Shown piece after piece: positions 51,035-59,447 of a stretch of 64,000 bases of DNA. Made by a program: the position numbers and the translations under genes. The notes below the pieces were generated by a model. That model did not search any database. It saw only the letters and a list, made by a program, of their open reading frames with translations, and had not been told where the DNA came from. Source of the stretch: GCA-2733415 sp965178655 (lineage in GTDB: Bacteria > Bacteroidota > Bacteroidia > Flavobacteriales > Flavobacteriaceae); NCBI GenBank assembly GCA_965178655.1, contig OZ238266.1, positions 806,001 to 870,000 on the forward strand, read 5' to 3'. Every line of letters starts with the position of its first letter. The stretch's first letter is position 1.

Positions 51035-51065
51035 AAAAAAAGGCTACCAATTGGTAGCCTTTTTT
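51035..51065. terminator. Bidirectional terminator between lipoprotein paralogue 2 and rlmN
   Basis: AGGCTACCAA pairs with TTGGTAGCCT, flanked by A and T runs. Serves the convergent genes. Confidence 0.9.
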
Positions 51066-51082
51066 CGTATAAACAAATGATG

Positions 51083-52126
51083 CTATTGCACTTTATTTGC
51101 TAACTGCCCACAAGCAGCATCAATATCTTTTCCTCGTGATCGTCTTACTGTAACGGGTATATGATGCTTTTCTAGAGTATTTAAATAGGCATCTACTAAT
51201 TTTCTATCAGCCTGTTGAAAAACACCATCATCAATTGGGTTATACTCTATAATATTCACCTTACAAGGCACATAACTACAAAAACGTACCAAAGCATCTA
51301 TAGCCTCTTGAGAGTCATTAATTCCTTTCCAAACAATATACTCATAAGAAATTCTGCTTTTTGTTTTGGCGTACCAATACGCTAAAGCCTCTCTTAAATC
51401 TTCTAACGGAAAATGCTCACTAAAAGGCATAATCTTAGCACGAACCTCATCAATTGCAGAATGTAATGACACTGCAAGTTTAAACTTCACACCATCATCA
51501 GCCATTTTTTTAATCATTTTTGGAATTCCTGAAGTCGATACAATTATTCGTTTTGGCGACATACCCAAGCCTTCCTCTGAAGTAATTTTATCAATTGCCT
51601 TAATAACATTATTGTAGTTCATTAACGGCTCTCCCATACCCATAAAAACAATATTAGATAATGGTCGGTTATACGTTAACCTACTTTCTTTATCAATAGC
51701 AAGTACTTGATCATAAATTTCATCCGGGTTTAAATTTCGCATGCGCTTTAAACGTGCTGTAGCACAAAAATTACAATCTAAACTACACCCCACCTGACTA
51801 GATACACAAGCTGTAGTTCTTGTAGCCGTAGGTATTAATACCGACTCTACAGTTAAACCATCATGCAATGTTACAGCGTTTTTTACTGTACCATCACTAC
51901 TGCGCTGCATCTGACTAATTGCAATATGATTAATTACAAAGTGCTTTTCTAGCATATCACGGGTAAGCCTAGATAAGTTTGTCATGTCGTCAAAAACATG
52001 AGCCCCTTTACTCCAAAGCCATTCATACACTTGGTTTCCGCGAAAAGCTTTATCGCCATTTTCTACAAAAAAAGAACGTAACTCTTCCTTTGTTAATTTT
52101 CTAATATCTTTTTTAATTATCTCCAT
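51083..52126 (-). CDS. rlmN: Dual-specificity 23S rRNA/tRNA adenine-C2 methyltransferase
   Basis: This 347-residue radical SAM enzyme methylates A2503 of 23S rRNA and A37 of some tRNAs. The cluster motif is C114-SLD-C118-NF-C121. The second conserved cysteine, near the C-terminus (AACGQLANK), is the methyl-carrying residue of RlmN-type enzymes. It also shows GEPLMNYNNV, VSTSGIPKMI and RRSRGKDIDAACGQL. Single gene, convergent with the lipoprotein paralogues. Confidence 0.97.
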   Translation of the reverse strand: MEIIKKDIRKLTKEELRSFFVENGDKAFRGNQVYEWLWSKGAHVFDDMTNLSRLTRDMLEKHFVINHIAISQMQRSSDGTVKNAVTLHDGLTVESVLIPTATRTTACVSSQVGCSLDCNFCATARLKRMRNLNPDEIYDQVLAIDKESRLTYNRPLSNIVFMGMGEPLMNYNNVIKAIDKITSEEGLGMSPKRIIVSTSGIPKMIKKMADDGVKFKLAVSLHSAIDEVRAKIMPFSEHFPLEDLREALAYWYAKTKSRISYEYIVWKGINDSQEAIDALVRFCSYVPCKVNIIEYNPIDDGVFQQADRKLVDAYLNTLEKHHIPVTVRRSRGKDIDAACGQLANKVQ

Positions 52127-52325
52127 AACTACCGCAAAAGTAACAAGAAATCTTTAACCTTATCCACATCGCTGCCATAGTTTACAATTTTAGTTATATC
52201 TGTCATATAAACTCATGCCATACACCCAAACAAAAAAGAAGCATTCATAAAGATTAAATTACTTATATATAGTGCATAAGCCTATAAAATGTTGTACTTT
52301 CGCGCACTGATAAAAAAAACAAGCA

Positions 52326-52853
52326 ATGAGCGCAGCAATAAAAAGAACATTTGATGTTTTAATTGAAATCCCTAAAGGGAGTAGAAACAAATATGAATAC
52401 GATTTTGATTTAGGAAAAATCAGATTTGATAGAATGTTATTCTCTTCAATGATGTACCCAGCAGACTACGGTTTTATTCCTGAAACATTAGCGTTAGATG
52501 GTGATCCTCTTGATGTATTAGTATTAGGAACAGAGCCAACTTTTCCGATGTGTGTTATGGAAGTAAAGCCAATTGGTGTCTTTCATATGGCAGATGAAAA
52601 AGGACCAGATGAAAAAGTGATTTGTGTACCAGTTTCTGACCCAATTTGGAACTCATTAAACGACCTATCAGACATGAATCCACACTTGGTAAAAGAAATC
52701 ACTCACTTCTTTCAAGTATATAAAGATCTTGAAAAGAAAAGAGTTGATGTTGGTGGATGGGGAGATGCTACAGAAGCATATGACATCTTAGATAAATGTA
52801 TTATTCGTTACAACGAAAGCGAACATAAAACGAACGGAAACTTTACAATCTAG
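52326..52853 (+). CDS. ppa: Soluble inorganic pyrophosphatase (family I)
   Basis: This 175-residue cytosolic enzyme hydrolyses pyrophosphate, driving biosynthesis. The metal- and phosphate-binding residues are visible in EIPKGSRNKYEYD, PADYGFIPETLALDGDPLDVLVLG and YKDLEKKRVDVGGW. The length fits the bacterial type. A likely -7 box, TACTTTCG, lies at 52295-52302. A strong terminator follows, so the membrane pyrophosphatase is a separate transcript. Confidence 0.97.
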   Translation: MSAAIKRTFDVLIEIPKGSRNKYEYDFDLGKIRFDRMLFSSMMYPADYGFIPETLALDGDPLDVLVLGTEPTFPMCVMEVKPIGVFHMADEKGPDEKVICVPVSDPIWNSLNDLSDMNPHLVKEITHFFQVYKDLEKKRVDVGGWGDATEAYDILDKCIIRYNESEHKTNGNFTI

Positions 52854-52870
52854 TCGTTCTTATAATTTTT

Positions 52871-52910
52871 AAAAGGGTGCTATTCAAAATTTGGATAGCA
52901 CCCTTTTTTT
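52871..52910 (+). terminator. Intrinsic terminator after ppa
   Basis: AAAAGGGTGCTATTC pairs (one mismatch) with its complement, followed by a long run of T, 17 bp past the ppa stop. Confidence 0.9.
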
Positions 52911-52967
52911 TATCTCGTTGATTTTTAATACTTTTAGAGCTGCTAATTTTAAATTAAAAACTTTTTT

Positions 52968-55400
52968 ATGGAATCAATGATGATTTACGTGCCAATTGTA
53001 ATGGCCGTACTAGGTTTAATCTTTATGGGAATTAAACGACGATGGGTTATGAAACAAGACGCAGGAGATGGCAAAATGAAAGAAATTTCTGATCACATCT
53101 ATGATGGCGCACTCGCCTTTCTTGGTGCAGAATATAGACTATTAAGTGTTTTTGTAATTATTGTAAGTATTGCACTTGCTGGAGTATCTGTATTGATACC
53201 TACAACGCATTGGCTTATTGTTATTGCATTTATTTTTGGAGCAGGATTTTCTGCTTGGGCAGGAAACATGGGGATGAAAATTGCTACCAAAACAAATGTT
53301 AGAACAACACAAGCAGCACGTACCAGCTTACCAAAAGCACTACAAGTATCTTTTGGAGGTGGAACCGTTATGGGTCTTGGTGTTGCAGGACTAGCAGTTT
53401 TAGGACTAACAGTCTTTTTTATATTTTTCTTTCACTACTTTATGAACGGTGTATGGACTTCTACTAACGACATGACTGTTGTGCTAGAAACACTTGCAGG
53501 GTTTTCTTTAGGAGCAGAATCTATTGCATTGTTTGCACGTGTAGGCGGTGGTATTTATACCAAAGCTGCCGATGTTGGTGCTGATTTAGTAGGAAAAGTA
53601 GAGGCAGGAATCCCTGAAGATGACCCTCGTAACCCAGCAACAATTGCTGATAACGTAGGAGATAATGTAGGAGATGTTGCCGGTATGGGTGCCGATTTAT
53701 TTGGCTCTTATGTTGCAACCGTTTTAGCCGCTATGGTACTTGGTAACTATGTTATTAAAGATATGGGCGGTGTTATTGAAGATGCCTTTGGAGGTATTGG
53801 TCCAATTTTACTACCAATGGCTATTGCTGGAGCAGGGATTATCATCTCTATTATAGGAACACTTTTAGTGAAAATTAAAAGTAACGATGCTAAAGAAGCT
53901 CAAGTAATGTCAGCATTAAACTTAGGGAACTGGACTGCCATAGCATTAGTAGCAATATCTTGCTATGTACTTGTTACTTGGATGCTACCTGAAACTATGA
54001 AAATGGAATTCTATGGTGAAGGCCTACAAGACATCTCATCAATGCGTGTATTTTACGCAACCTTAGTAGGATTGGTTGTAGGTGCTGTAATTTCATCAGT
54101 AACAGAATACTATACCGGACTAGGTAAAAAGCCTATCTTAGAAATTGTACAAAAATCAAGTACAGGAGCAGGAACAAATGTTATTGCAGGTTTGGCAACA
54201 GGAATGATGTCTACCTTCCCTTCTGTTATTCTATTTGCAGCTGCAATATGGGCATCTTATGCCTTTGCAGGTTTTTACGGTGTATCTTTAGCCGCTTCTG
54301 CAATGATGGCTACTACTGCAATGCAGTTGGCTATTGATGCTTTTGGGCCTATTGCCGATAATGCTGGTGGTATTGCCGAAATGAGTGAACAAGACCCTAT
54401 TGTTCGTGAACGTACAGATATTTTAGATGCCGTAGGAAATACTACCGCTGCAACTGGAAAAGGATTTGCTATTGCTTCGGCAGCATTAACCTCACTTGCT
54501 TTATTTGCAGCTTATGTAACCTTTACTGGTATTGATGGCATTAATATTTTTAAAGCACCTGTATTGGCTATGCTTTTTATAGGAGGAATGGTGCCTGTTG
54601 TATTCTCGGCATTAGCGATGAATGCCGTAGGAAAAGCCGCTATGGAAATGGTATATGAAGTCCGCAGACAATTTAAAGAGATTCCTGGTATCTTAGAAGG
54701 CACTGGAAAACCAGAATACGATAAATGTGTCGCTATTTCAACAAAAGCATCTCTTAAAGAAATGATGCTGCCTGGCTTACTAACAATTGGATTCCCTTTA
54801 TTAATCACCTTTATTCCTATGCTTTTTGGTACCGACAACATGGTTATTGCTGAAATGCTTGGTGGATACATGGCTGGAGTTACCGTAAGTGGTGTGCTTT
54901 GGGCAATTTTTCAAAACAATGCTGGTGGTGCTTGGGATAATGCTAAAAAATCATTTGAAGCAGGTGTTGAAATTAATGGGGAGATGACCTACAAGGGTTC
55001 TGACGCACATAAAGCTGCAGTAACTGGTGATACGGTTGGAGACCCCTTTAAAGACACCTCAGGACCATCTATGAATATTTTAATTAAACTAACTTGTTTA
55101 ATAGGATTAGTTATTGCGCCTATTCTAGGTGGACATGCTGTTGAAACTCACACAGCTATAAACAATGTAGAGGTTATAGAAGAGGTTAAAAAAGAAATTA
55201 AGGTTACACTTAATGCTGAAGACAATAATATTGCTAAAGCTACCATTAACACCATAACTGTTATTAATGGCAAGAGAGTTGTTTCTGAAAAAGTTATTGA
55301 AGGTACTCCTGAAGAAATCGAGGAGAAGATTAAAACCTACAAAGACGGCGCAGAAAACATTGAAATACGTGTAGACAAAAAGACATTAAAAAAGGAATAA
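52968..55400 (+). CDS. hppA: Membrane-bound cation-translocating pyrophosphatase, with C-terminal tail
   Basis: This 810-residue membrane pyrophosphatase pumps H+ and/or Na+ using pyrophosphate. It has about 16 helices and the pyrophosphate site VGKVEAGIPEDDPRN followed by PATIADNVGDNVGDVAGMG. Further acidic motifs are IADNAGGIAEM and KAAVTGDTVGDPFKDTSGPS. The segment GNTTAATGKG has alanine where K+-independent enzymes carry lysine, so it is the K+-stimulated type, often Na+-pumping in marine Bacteroidota. After the last helix there is an unusual soluble tail of about 85 residues, rich in K, E and V. The soluble ppa is directly upstream. Confidence 0.95.
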   Translation: MESMMIYVPIVMAVLGLIFMGIKRRWVMKQDAGDGKMKEISDHIYDGALAFLGAEYRLLSVFVIIVSIALAGVSVLIPTTHWLIVIAFIFGAGFSAWAGNMGMKIATKTNVRTTQAARTSLPKALQVSFGGGTVMGLGVAGLAVLGLTVFFIFFFHYFMNGVWTSTNDMTVVLETLAGFSLGAESIALFARVGGGIYTKAADVGADLVGKVEAGIPEDDPRNPATIADNVGDNVGDVAGMGADLFGSYVATVLAAMVLGNYVIKDMGGVIEDAFGGIGPILLPMAIAGAGIIISIIGTLLVKIKSNDAKEAQVMSALNLGNWTAIALVAISCYVLVTWMLPETMKMEFYGEGLQDISSMRVFYATLVGLVVGAVISSVTEYYTGLGKKPILEIVQKSSTGAGTNVIAGLATGMMSTFPSVILFAAAIWASYAFAGFYGVSLAASAMMATTAMQLAIDAFGPIADNAGGIAEMSEQDPIVRERTDILDAVGNTTAATGKGFAIASAALTSLALFAAYVTFTGIDGINIFKAPVLAMLFIGGMVPVVFSALAMNAVGKAAMEMVYEVRRQFKEIPGILEGTGKPEYDKCVAISTKASLKEMMLPGLLTIGFPLLITFIPMLFGTDNMVIAEMLGGYMAGVTVSGVLWAIFQNNAGGAWDNAKKSFEAGVEINGEMTYKGSDAHKAAVTGDTVGDPFKDTSGPSMNILIKLTCLIGLVIAPILGGHAVETHTAINNVEVIEEVKKEIKVTLNAEDNNIAKATINTITVINGKRVVSEKVIEGTPEEIEEKIKTYKDGAENIEIRVDKKTLKKE

Positions 55401-55430
55401 TTAATTTTATCCTTTAATTTAGTAGGTATC

Positions 55431-55465
55431 AAAAAAGGCTGTTTTTACAAAACAGCCTTTTTTTT
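55431..55465. terminator. Bidirectional terminator between hppA and the lipocalin-like lipoprotein gene
   Basis: AAAAAAGGCTGTTTT pairs with AAAACAGCCTTTTTT. Convergent genes on both sides. Confidence 0.9.
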
Positions 55466-55482
55466 ATTAAATAACCTTATTA

Positions 55483-56007
55483 CTACTTTATAAATGTAGT
55501 TGTATAATATTTTGTTGTTGTAGTAGTCACTCCATTTTCTACCGTAATATCTTCTACCTCTCTCTCTAAAACCAACTGCGTATCTGTTAGTTGTAATATA
55601 TAATACACTATTATCTCTCCTTCTTTAGCTATTACAATCTCATTTCCTGAATGCCACCATTCACCAACAGAAGTCCACGTTAGGTTTTCAAAATATTGTG
55701 TCTCTGAAACTCCTGAAATTGTTGCGATTTCTTCTATACTATATACCCCTGTTGAAGAAAGCACATTATCTTCTTCCAGAAATGTAATGTCATAATCTAT
55801 GTCATACCCAATACCAATAAAATCTGTAGTTACAGTTTCGTCTGTTGTTTCAGAAACCGATCTTCCTACCTGGCTTACTTCACTAGCAATCCAAGTTCCT
55901 ATTAGATCACTTGTTGCATATCTTCCTTCACAATAACAATCTGGTTCTGTACACGAACCTGCTATTATTGAAAAAACAAATAGCGCAATTATTCTTATTT
56001 TTTTCAT
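55483..56007 (-). CDS. Lipocalin-like lipoprotein
   Basis: This 174-residue lipoprotein has lipobox IIAGSC (C19). The mature protein has SDLIGTWIASEV, the usual opening of lipocalin-like domains in Bacteroidota, and alternating polar/hydrophobic strands. Two more cysteines (DCYCEG) lie near the N-terminus. No ligand or partner is recognisable. Last gene of a three-gene minus-strand operon with dNK and a propeller-like protein. Confidence 0.8.
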   Translation of the reverse strand: MKKIRIIALFVFSIIAGSCTEPDCYCEGRYATSDLIGTWIASEVSQVGRSVSETTDETVTTDFIGIGYDIDYDITFLEEDNVLSSTGVYSIEEIATISGVSETQYFENLTWTSVGEWWHSGNEIVIAKEGEIIVYYILQLTDTQLVLEREVEDITVENGVTTTTTKYYTTTFIK

Positions 56008-56016
56008 TACTATTGT

Positions 56017-56628
56017 TTAAAATAATCCGTTAATCTCTGCATCTATTTTTGTAATGATACTTCCTAAATCTTCTGGTTTATCTACAAAATTTAAATCATC
56101 GACATCTATAATCAATAACTTGCCTTTGTAACTATGTGCCCAAGCTTCATATCGCTCATTTAATCCGCTTAAATAATCAATACTTATAGAGTTTTCATAA
56201 TCTCTACCACGCTTGTGTATTTGCCCTACCAAATTAGGTATAGAACTGCGTAAATAAATTAATAAATCTGGGCCTTTAACCAAAGACTCCATTAAGTTAA
56301 ATAGTGACTTGTAGTTTTCAAAATCTCTATTAGTCATTAACCCCATTGCATGTAAGTTTGGGGCAAATATATGGGCGTCTTCATAAATTGTTCTGTCCTG
56401 AATAATTGTCTTTCCACTCTCTCTAATTTGTAGTACCTGACTAAACCTAGAGTTTAAAAAATAGACTTGCAAATTAAAAGACCAACGCTCCATTTTATTG
56501 TAAAAATCATCTAAGTATGGGTTGTCAACAACATCTTCATATTGTGGATCCCATTTATAATGTTTTGCTAATAATTTTGTTAGGGTCGTTTTTCCTGCGC
56601 CTATATTTCCTGCAATAGCTATATGCAT
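56017..56628 (-). CDS. Deoxynucleoside kinase
   Basis: This 203-residue kinase of the dCK/dGK family phosphorylates deoxynucleosides for salvage. P-loop GNIGAGKT is at residues 7-14, the DRx motif QDRTIYEDAHIF is near the middle, and the lid is IHKRGRDYENSIS. It is a stand-alone version of the kinase domain of the HPPK-dNK fusion (34956-36080). The exact base preference (purine or pyrimidine) cannot be told. It is co-transcribed with the lipocalin-like and propeller-like genes (gaps of 9 and 8 bp). Confidence 0.95.
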   Translation of the reverse strand: MHIAIAGNIGAGKTTLTKLLAKHYKWDPQYEDVVDNPYLDDFYNKMERWSFNLQVYFLNSRFSQVLQIRESGKTIIQDRTIYEDAHIFAPNLHAMGLMTNRDFENYKSLFNLMESLVKGPDLLIYLRSSIPNLVGQIHKRGRDYENSISIDYLSGLNERYEAWAHSYKGKLLIIDVDDLNFVDKPEDLGSIITKIDAEINGLF

Positions 56629-56636
56629 GTTGTTAG

Positions 56637-57431
56637 TTATTTTGTTATCATTGAAAAAACAAATACATTTTTTCCGTTGTAAATATACATTGTTTCATGT
56701 GTTACTGAAAAATTTGAAATCATTAATCCTGGAATATTTATTTTTTTTAAGGTTTTATTGGTTTCCGAAAGCAAAAACAAGTTGTTGTTTTTTCGCAAAA
56801 TAATTGTGTTTTTATAAGGCTTTAAAGACTTAAACCCTGACAAATCATACGTGTTTATCAAACTTCCGTACACATTATATTTATAAACCTTGGTTTTAGT
56901 CAATACCCAACAATATTGCTGAGTACTATACATCTGCACTATTGTTCCTGAAATACTTAAAGCACTCGCTACTATACTATTTGTATTAGGATTATACACA
57001 TGCAATTGCTGACTTTGATCATCAAACACCCATAATTTTTTAGATTCTGAAACAGCAACATAACCAACACTTCCAAAATGAGCATTAAACTTGAAATCTA
57101 TTTTTTTGAACGCTCCAAATTGGGTGTCGAGCTGTATTAGTGTTGCAAAATTTTTGTAAAAAACATTGGTTTCTAAAGCGGTCGTAAAATCTATCGTACT
57201 AGGTACTCCTAAAGCAGCGTTCTGATAACTTATTGTTTTTTTTCGAGTTGACTTAAACAGTGTGTTATTGGCAATGTAATACCATTCTCCAAAAATATTA
57301 GCCCCTAAAAAAACATCTGCTTTTAGTGCTTTTTCACTTTTTAATATTACAGATACATCATTTTGTGCAGAAACCGAAAACACACAAAGTAGACTCCAAA
57401 GAATAATATGTTTAGATACCTTTTTTAACAT
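56637..57431 (-). CDS. Secreted beta-propeller-like protein, unknown function
   Basis: This 264-residue protein has a signal peptide (MLKKVSKHIILWSLLCVFSVSAQ). The mature part is a series of short strands with recurring aromatic blade-like units (LWVFDDQSQQLHVYNP, KVYKYNVYGSLIN, TMYIYNGKNVFVF), suggesting a small propeller. I do not recognise a family or active site. It heads the dNK operon. It starts divergently, back to back with an ORF leading into the GLPGLI genes. Confidence 0.7.
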   Translation of the reverse strand: MLKKVSKHIILWSLLCVFSVSAQNDVSVILKSEKALKADVFLGANIFGEWYYIANNTLFKSTRKKTISYQNAALGVPSTIDFTTALETNVFYKNFATLIQLDTQFGAFKKIDFKFNAHFGSVGYVAVSESKKLWVFDDQSQQLHVYNPNTNSIVASALSISGTIVQMYSTQQYCWVLTKTKVYKYNVYGSLINTYDLSGFKSLKPYKNTIILRKNNNLFLLSETNKTLKKINIPGLMISNFSVTHETMYIYNGKNVFVFSMITK

Positions 57432-57554
57432 ATGCCCAAATTACAAAAAGTAGAAAAGGCTAGCAAATTAATTACTCAATATAGTCTTAACAAAGAATTA
57501 ACGCTCCCTAAGCAAGATACTTTTATCTTTGTTATAAACCTTAAAAATAACAGC

Positions 57555-58358
57555 ATGAAACACTTAGCAACACTTATTCTATTATTATTTACAAGCAGCT
57601 TATTTGCCCAAGACTTTCAAGGGCAAGCCACTTACAAGTCTAAAACCAAAATAGATCTTAAACTTGATAGTACAAAGACCAACTCTAAAATGCAGCAGCA
57701 ACTAAGGGAGATGCTTAAAAAACAATTCGAAAAAACATATATTCTTAGCTTTAATAAAGAAGCTTCTGTTTTTAAAGAAGATGAAAAATTAGAAGCTCCT
57801 CAGCCAGCAGGAATGAATATGGTTATGATTGGTGCGGGTGGCGGAAGCAATATTTTATATAAAAACACTAAAGCAAAACGTTTTACTAGCAAAGAGGATG
57901 TTTTTGGAAAAATGTTTCTAGTAAAAGACAGTCTAGAAACGCTTAACTGGAAACTTTCTGGAGACACTAAAAGCATAGGAACCTACACCTGCTACAAAGC
58001 TACTTTAGAAGAAGAGGTTACCCGTACAGATTTTGACACCCAAAAGAAAACAACAGAAACCAAGACAATTACTGCTTGGTACACACCACAAATCCCTGTA
58101 AGTAATGGCCCACGATATTTTCAAGGACTTCCTGGTTTAATTCTAGAAATTAATGATGGTAATGAAATTATTGTGTGCAGTAAAATAGTCTTAAACCCTA
58201 AAGAAAAAACCGATCTTATAGAGCCAACAAAAGGAACAGTTGTTAATAGAGAAAAGATGACGACTATTATGGATAAGAAAATGAAAGAAATGAATGAACG
58301 CTACAAATCTAACGGCAGAGATCATGGCGAGTCTATTGAGATTAGAATTGGTGGCTAA
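57555..58358 (+). CDS. GLPGLI family protein (paralogue 1)
   Basis: This 267-residue protein starts at the ATG 57555 (MKHLATLILLLFTSSLFAQ, a signal peptide); a longer frame back to 57432 lacks a leader. The family tag is GPRYFQGLPGLILEIND, near residue 190. A first conserved block (FQGQATYKSKTKIDL) and an ITAWYTPQIPVSNGP strand flank it. GLPGLI proteins (TIGR01200) are exported Bacteroidota proteins of unknown function. It is followed by a second GLPGLI gene and an outer-membrane barrel gene, suggesting a shared surface role. Confidence 0.9.
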   Translation: MKHLATLILLLFTSSLFAQDFQGQATYKSKTKIDLKLDSTKTNSKMQQQLREMLKKQFEKTYILSFNKEASVFKEDEKLEAPQPAGMNMVMIGAGGGSNILYKNTKAKRFTSKEDVFGKMFLVKDSLETLNWKLSGDTKSIGTYTCYKATLEEEVTRTDFDTQKKTTETKTITAWYTPQIPVSNGPRYFQGLPGLILEINDGNEIIVCSKIVLNPKEKTDLIEPTKGTVVNREKMTTIMDKKMKEMNERYKSNGRDHGESIEIRIGG

Positions 58359-58495
58359 AATAGCACTATAGATTAAACCTTTATACTTACAAATGGTCTA
58401 ATCGTGTAACATTGTAGTACTACAGTCGTCTTATTATAATAGCATTACAATAATCAAGCTACGTGTAACCATTGAAAAACAACAAAAACCGACAC

Positions 58496-59329
58496 ATGAA
58501 ACAATTTATCACAGGAGTAATTCTTTTATTAAGCACCTTTTCTTTTGCTCAAAACTTTCAAGGAAAAGCAATTTATCAGTCTAAAACAAGTGTAGACATG
58601 AGTCAATTTGGCGGGGCAGACATGCCCGAAGATCGTAAAAAAATGATTGCAGAGCGCATGAAAAGTATGCTTGAAAAAACTTTTGTATTAACCTTTGATA
58701 AGGTGCAATCTATTTACAAGGAAGACGAAAAATTAGATGCTCCAGGATCTGGCGGACGAAGTATGATGCGTGGCATGATGAGTAGTTTTACTGCGGGAGC
58801 CCAATACAAAAACAACAAAACAAAAGCCTTTTTACAAGACCAAGAGTTTTTTGGAAAACAATTTTTAATTACCGACAAACTACCCGAACTTGTTTGGAAA
58901 ATGGAAACCGAAACAAAACAAATAGGTCAGTATCTCTGTTTTAAAGCAACTACCATCAAAAAAGTAGACGACATGGACTGGAGAAGCATGCGTAGACCTA
59001 AAAAAGGAAGTGAAAATGAAGAGGCTTTACCAGAACCGCCTAAAGAAATAACAGTAACTGCTTGGTACACCATGCAAATACCAGTAAGTCAAGGCCCTGG
59101 AGAATATAGTGGATTACCTGGTTTAATCTTAGAAATTAATGCCGATAGAACAACTATTCTTTGTACTAAAATAACCCTAAATCCTACCGAAAAAGAAATT
59201 ATAAAAGTACCTACAAAAGGAAAAGTAGTTACCAAAGAGGCCTATAACGCTATAGTAAAAAAGAAAATGAAGGAGCTAAGAGACATGTATGGCGGACGAG
59301 GAAAAAGAGGTCACGGACGCAGGCATTAA
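58496..59329 (+). CDS. GLPGLI family protein (paralogue 2)
   Basis: This 277-residue protein starts at ATG 58496 (MKQFITGVILLLSTFSFAQ, a signal peptide). The family motif is GPGEYSGLPGLILEINAD. It shares with its neighbour the block FQGKAIYQSKTSVDM, FGKQFLITDKLPELVWKM and ITVTAWYTMQIPVSQGP. It differs by an added charged insertion (MDWRSMRRPKKGSENEE) and a C-terminus rich in Arg/Gly/His. The gap to paralogue 1 is 137 bp and to the barrel gene 118 bp. Confidence 0.9.
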   Translation: MKQFITGVILLLSTFSFAQNFQGKAIYQSKTSVDMSQFGGADMPEDRKKMIAERMKSMLEKTFVLTFDKVQSIYKEDEKLDAPGSGGRSMMRGMMSSFTAGAQYKNNKTKAFLQDQEFFGKQFLITDKLPELVWKMETETKQIGQYLCFKATTIKKVDDMDWRSMRRPKKGSENEEALPEPPKEITVTAWYTMQIPVSQGPGEYSGLPGLILEINADRTTILCTKITLNPTEKEIIKVPTKGKVVTKEAYNAIVKKKMKELRDMYGGRGKRGHGRRH

Positions 59330-59447
59330 TCAAAAAGACCCCTCAAGACCTTACGTTGGTAGTTTCTTTTAAAACAGCATCTCCAAACACCTGTCTGCCA
59401 TTGGTAGACTCAAGATTAAATCCATTTAATTAGTTTAAAAAAAGCAC

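Noticed and set aside
53521..53718. Histidine/leucine/glutamine-rich minus-strand frame
   Set aside because: Antisense of the conserved pyrophosphate-binding region of hppA.
57432..57554. N-terminal extension of the first GLPGLI protein
   Set aside because: The upstream ATG would put 41 polar residues before a clear signal peptide. The start at 57555 is more plausible.
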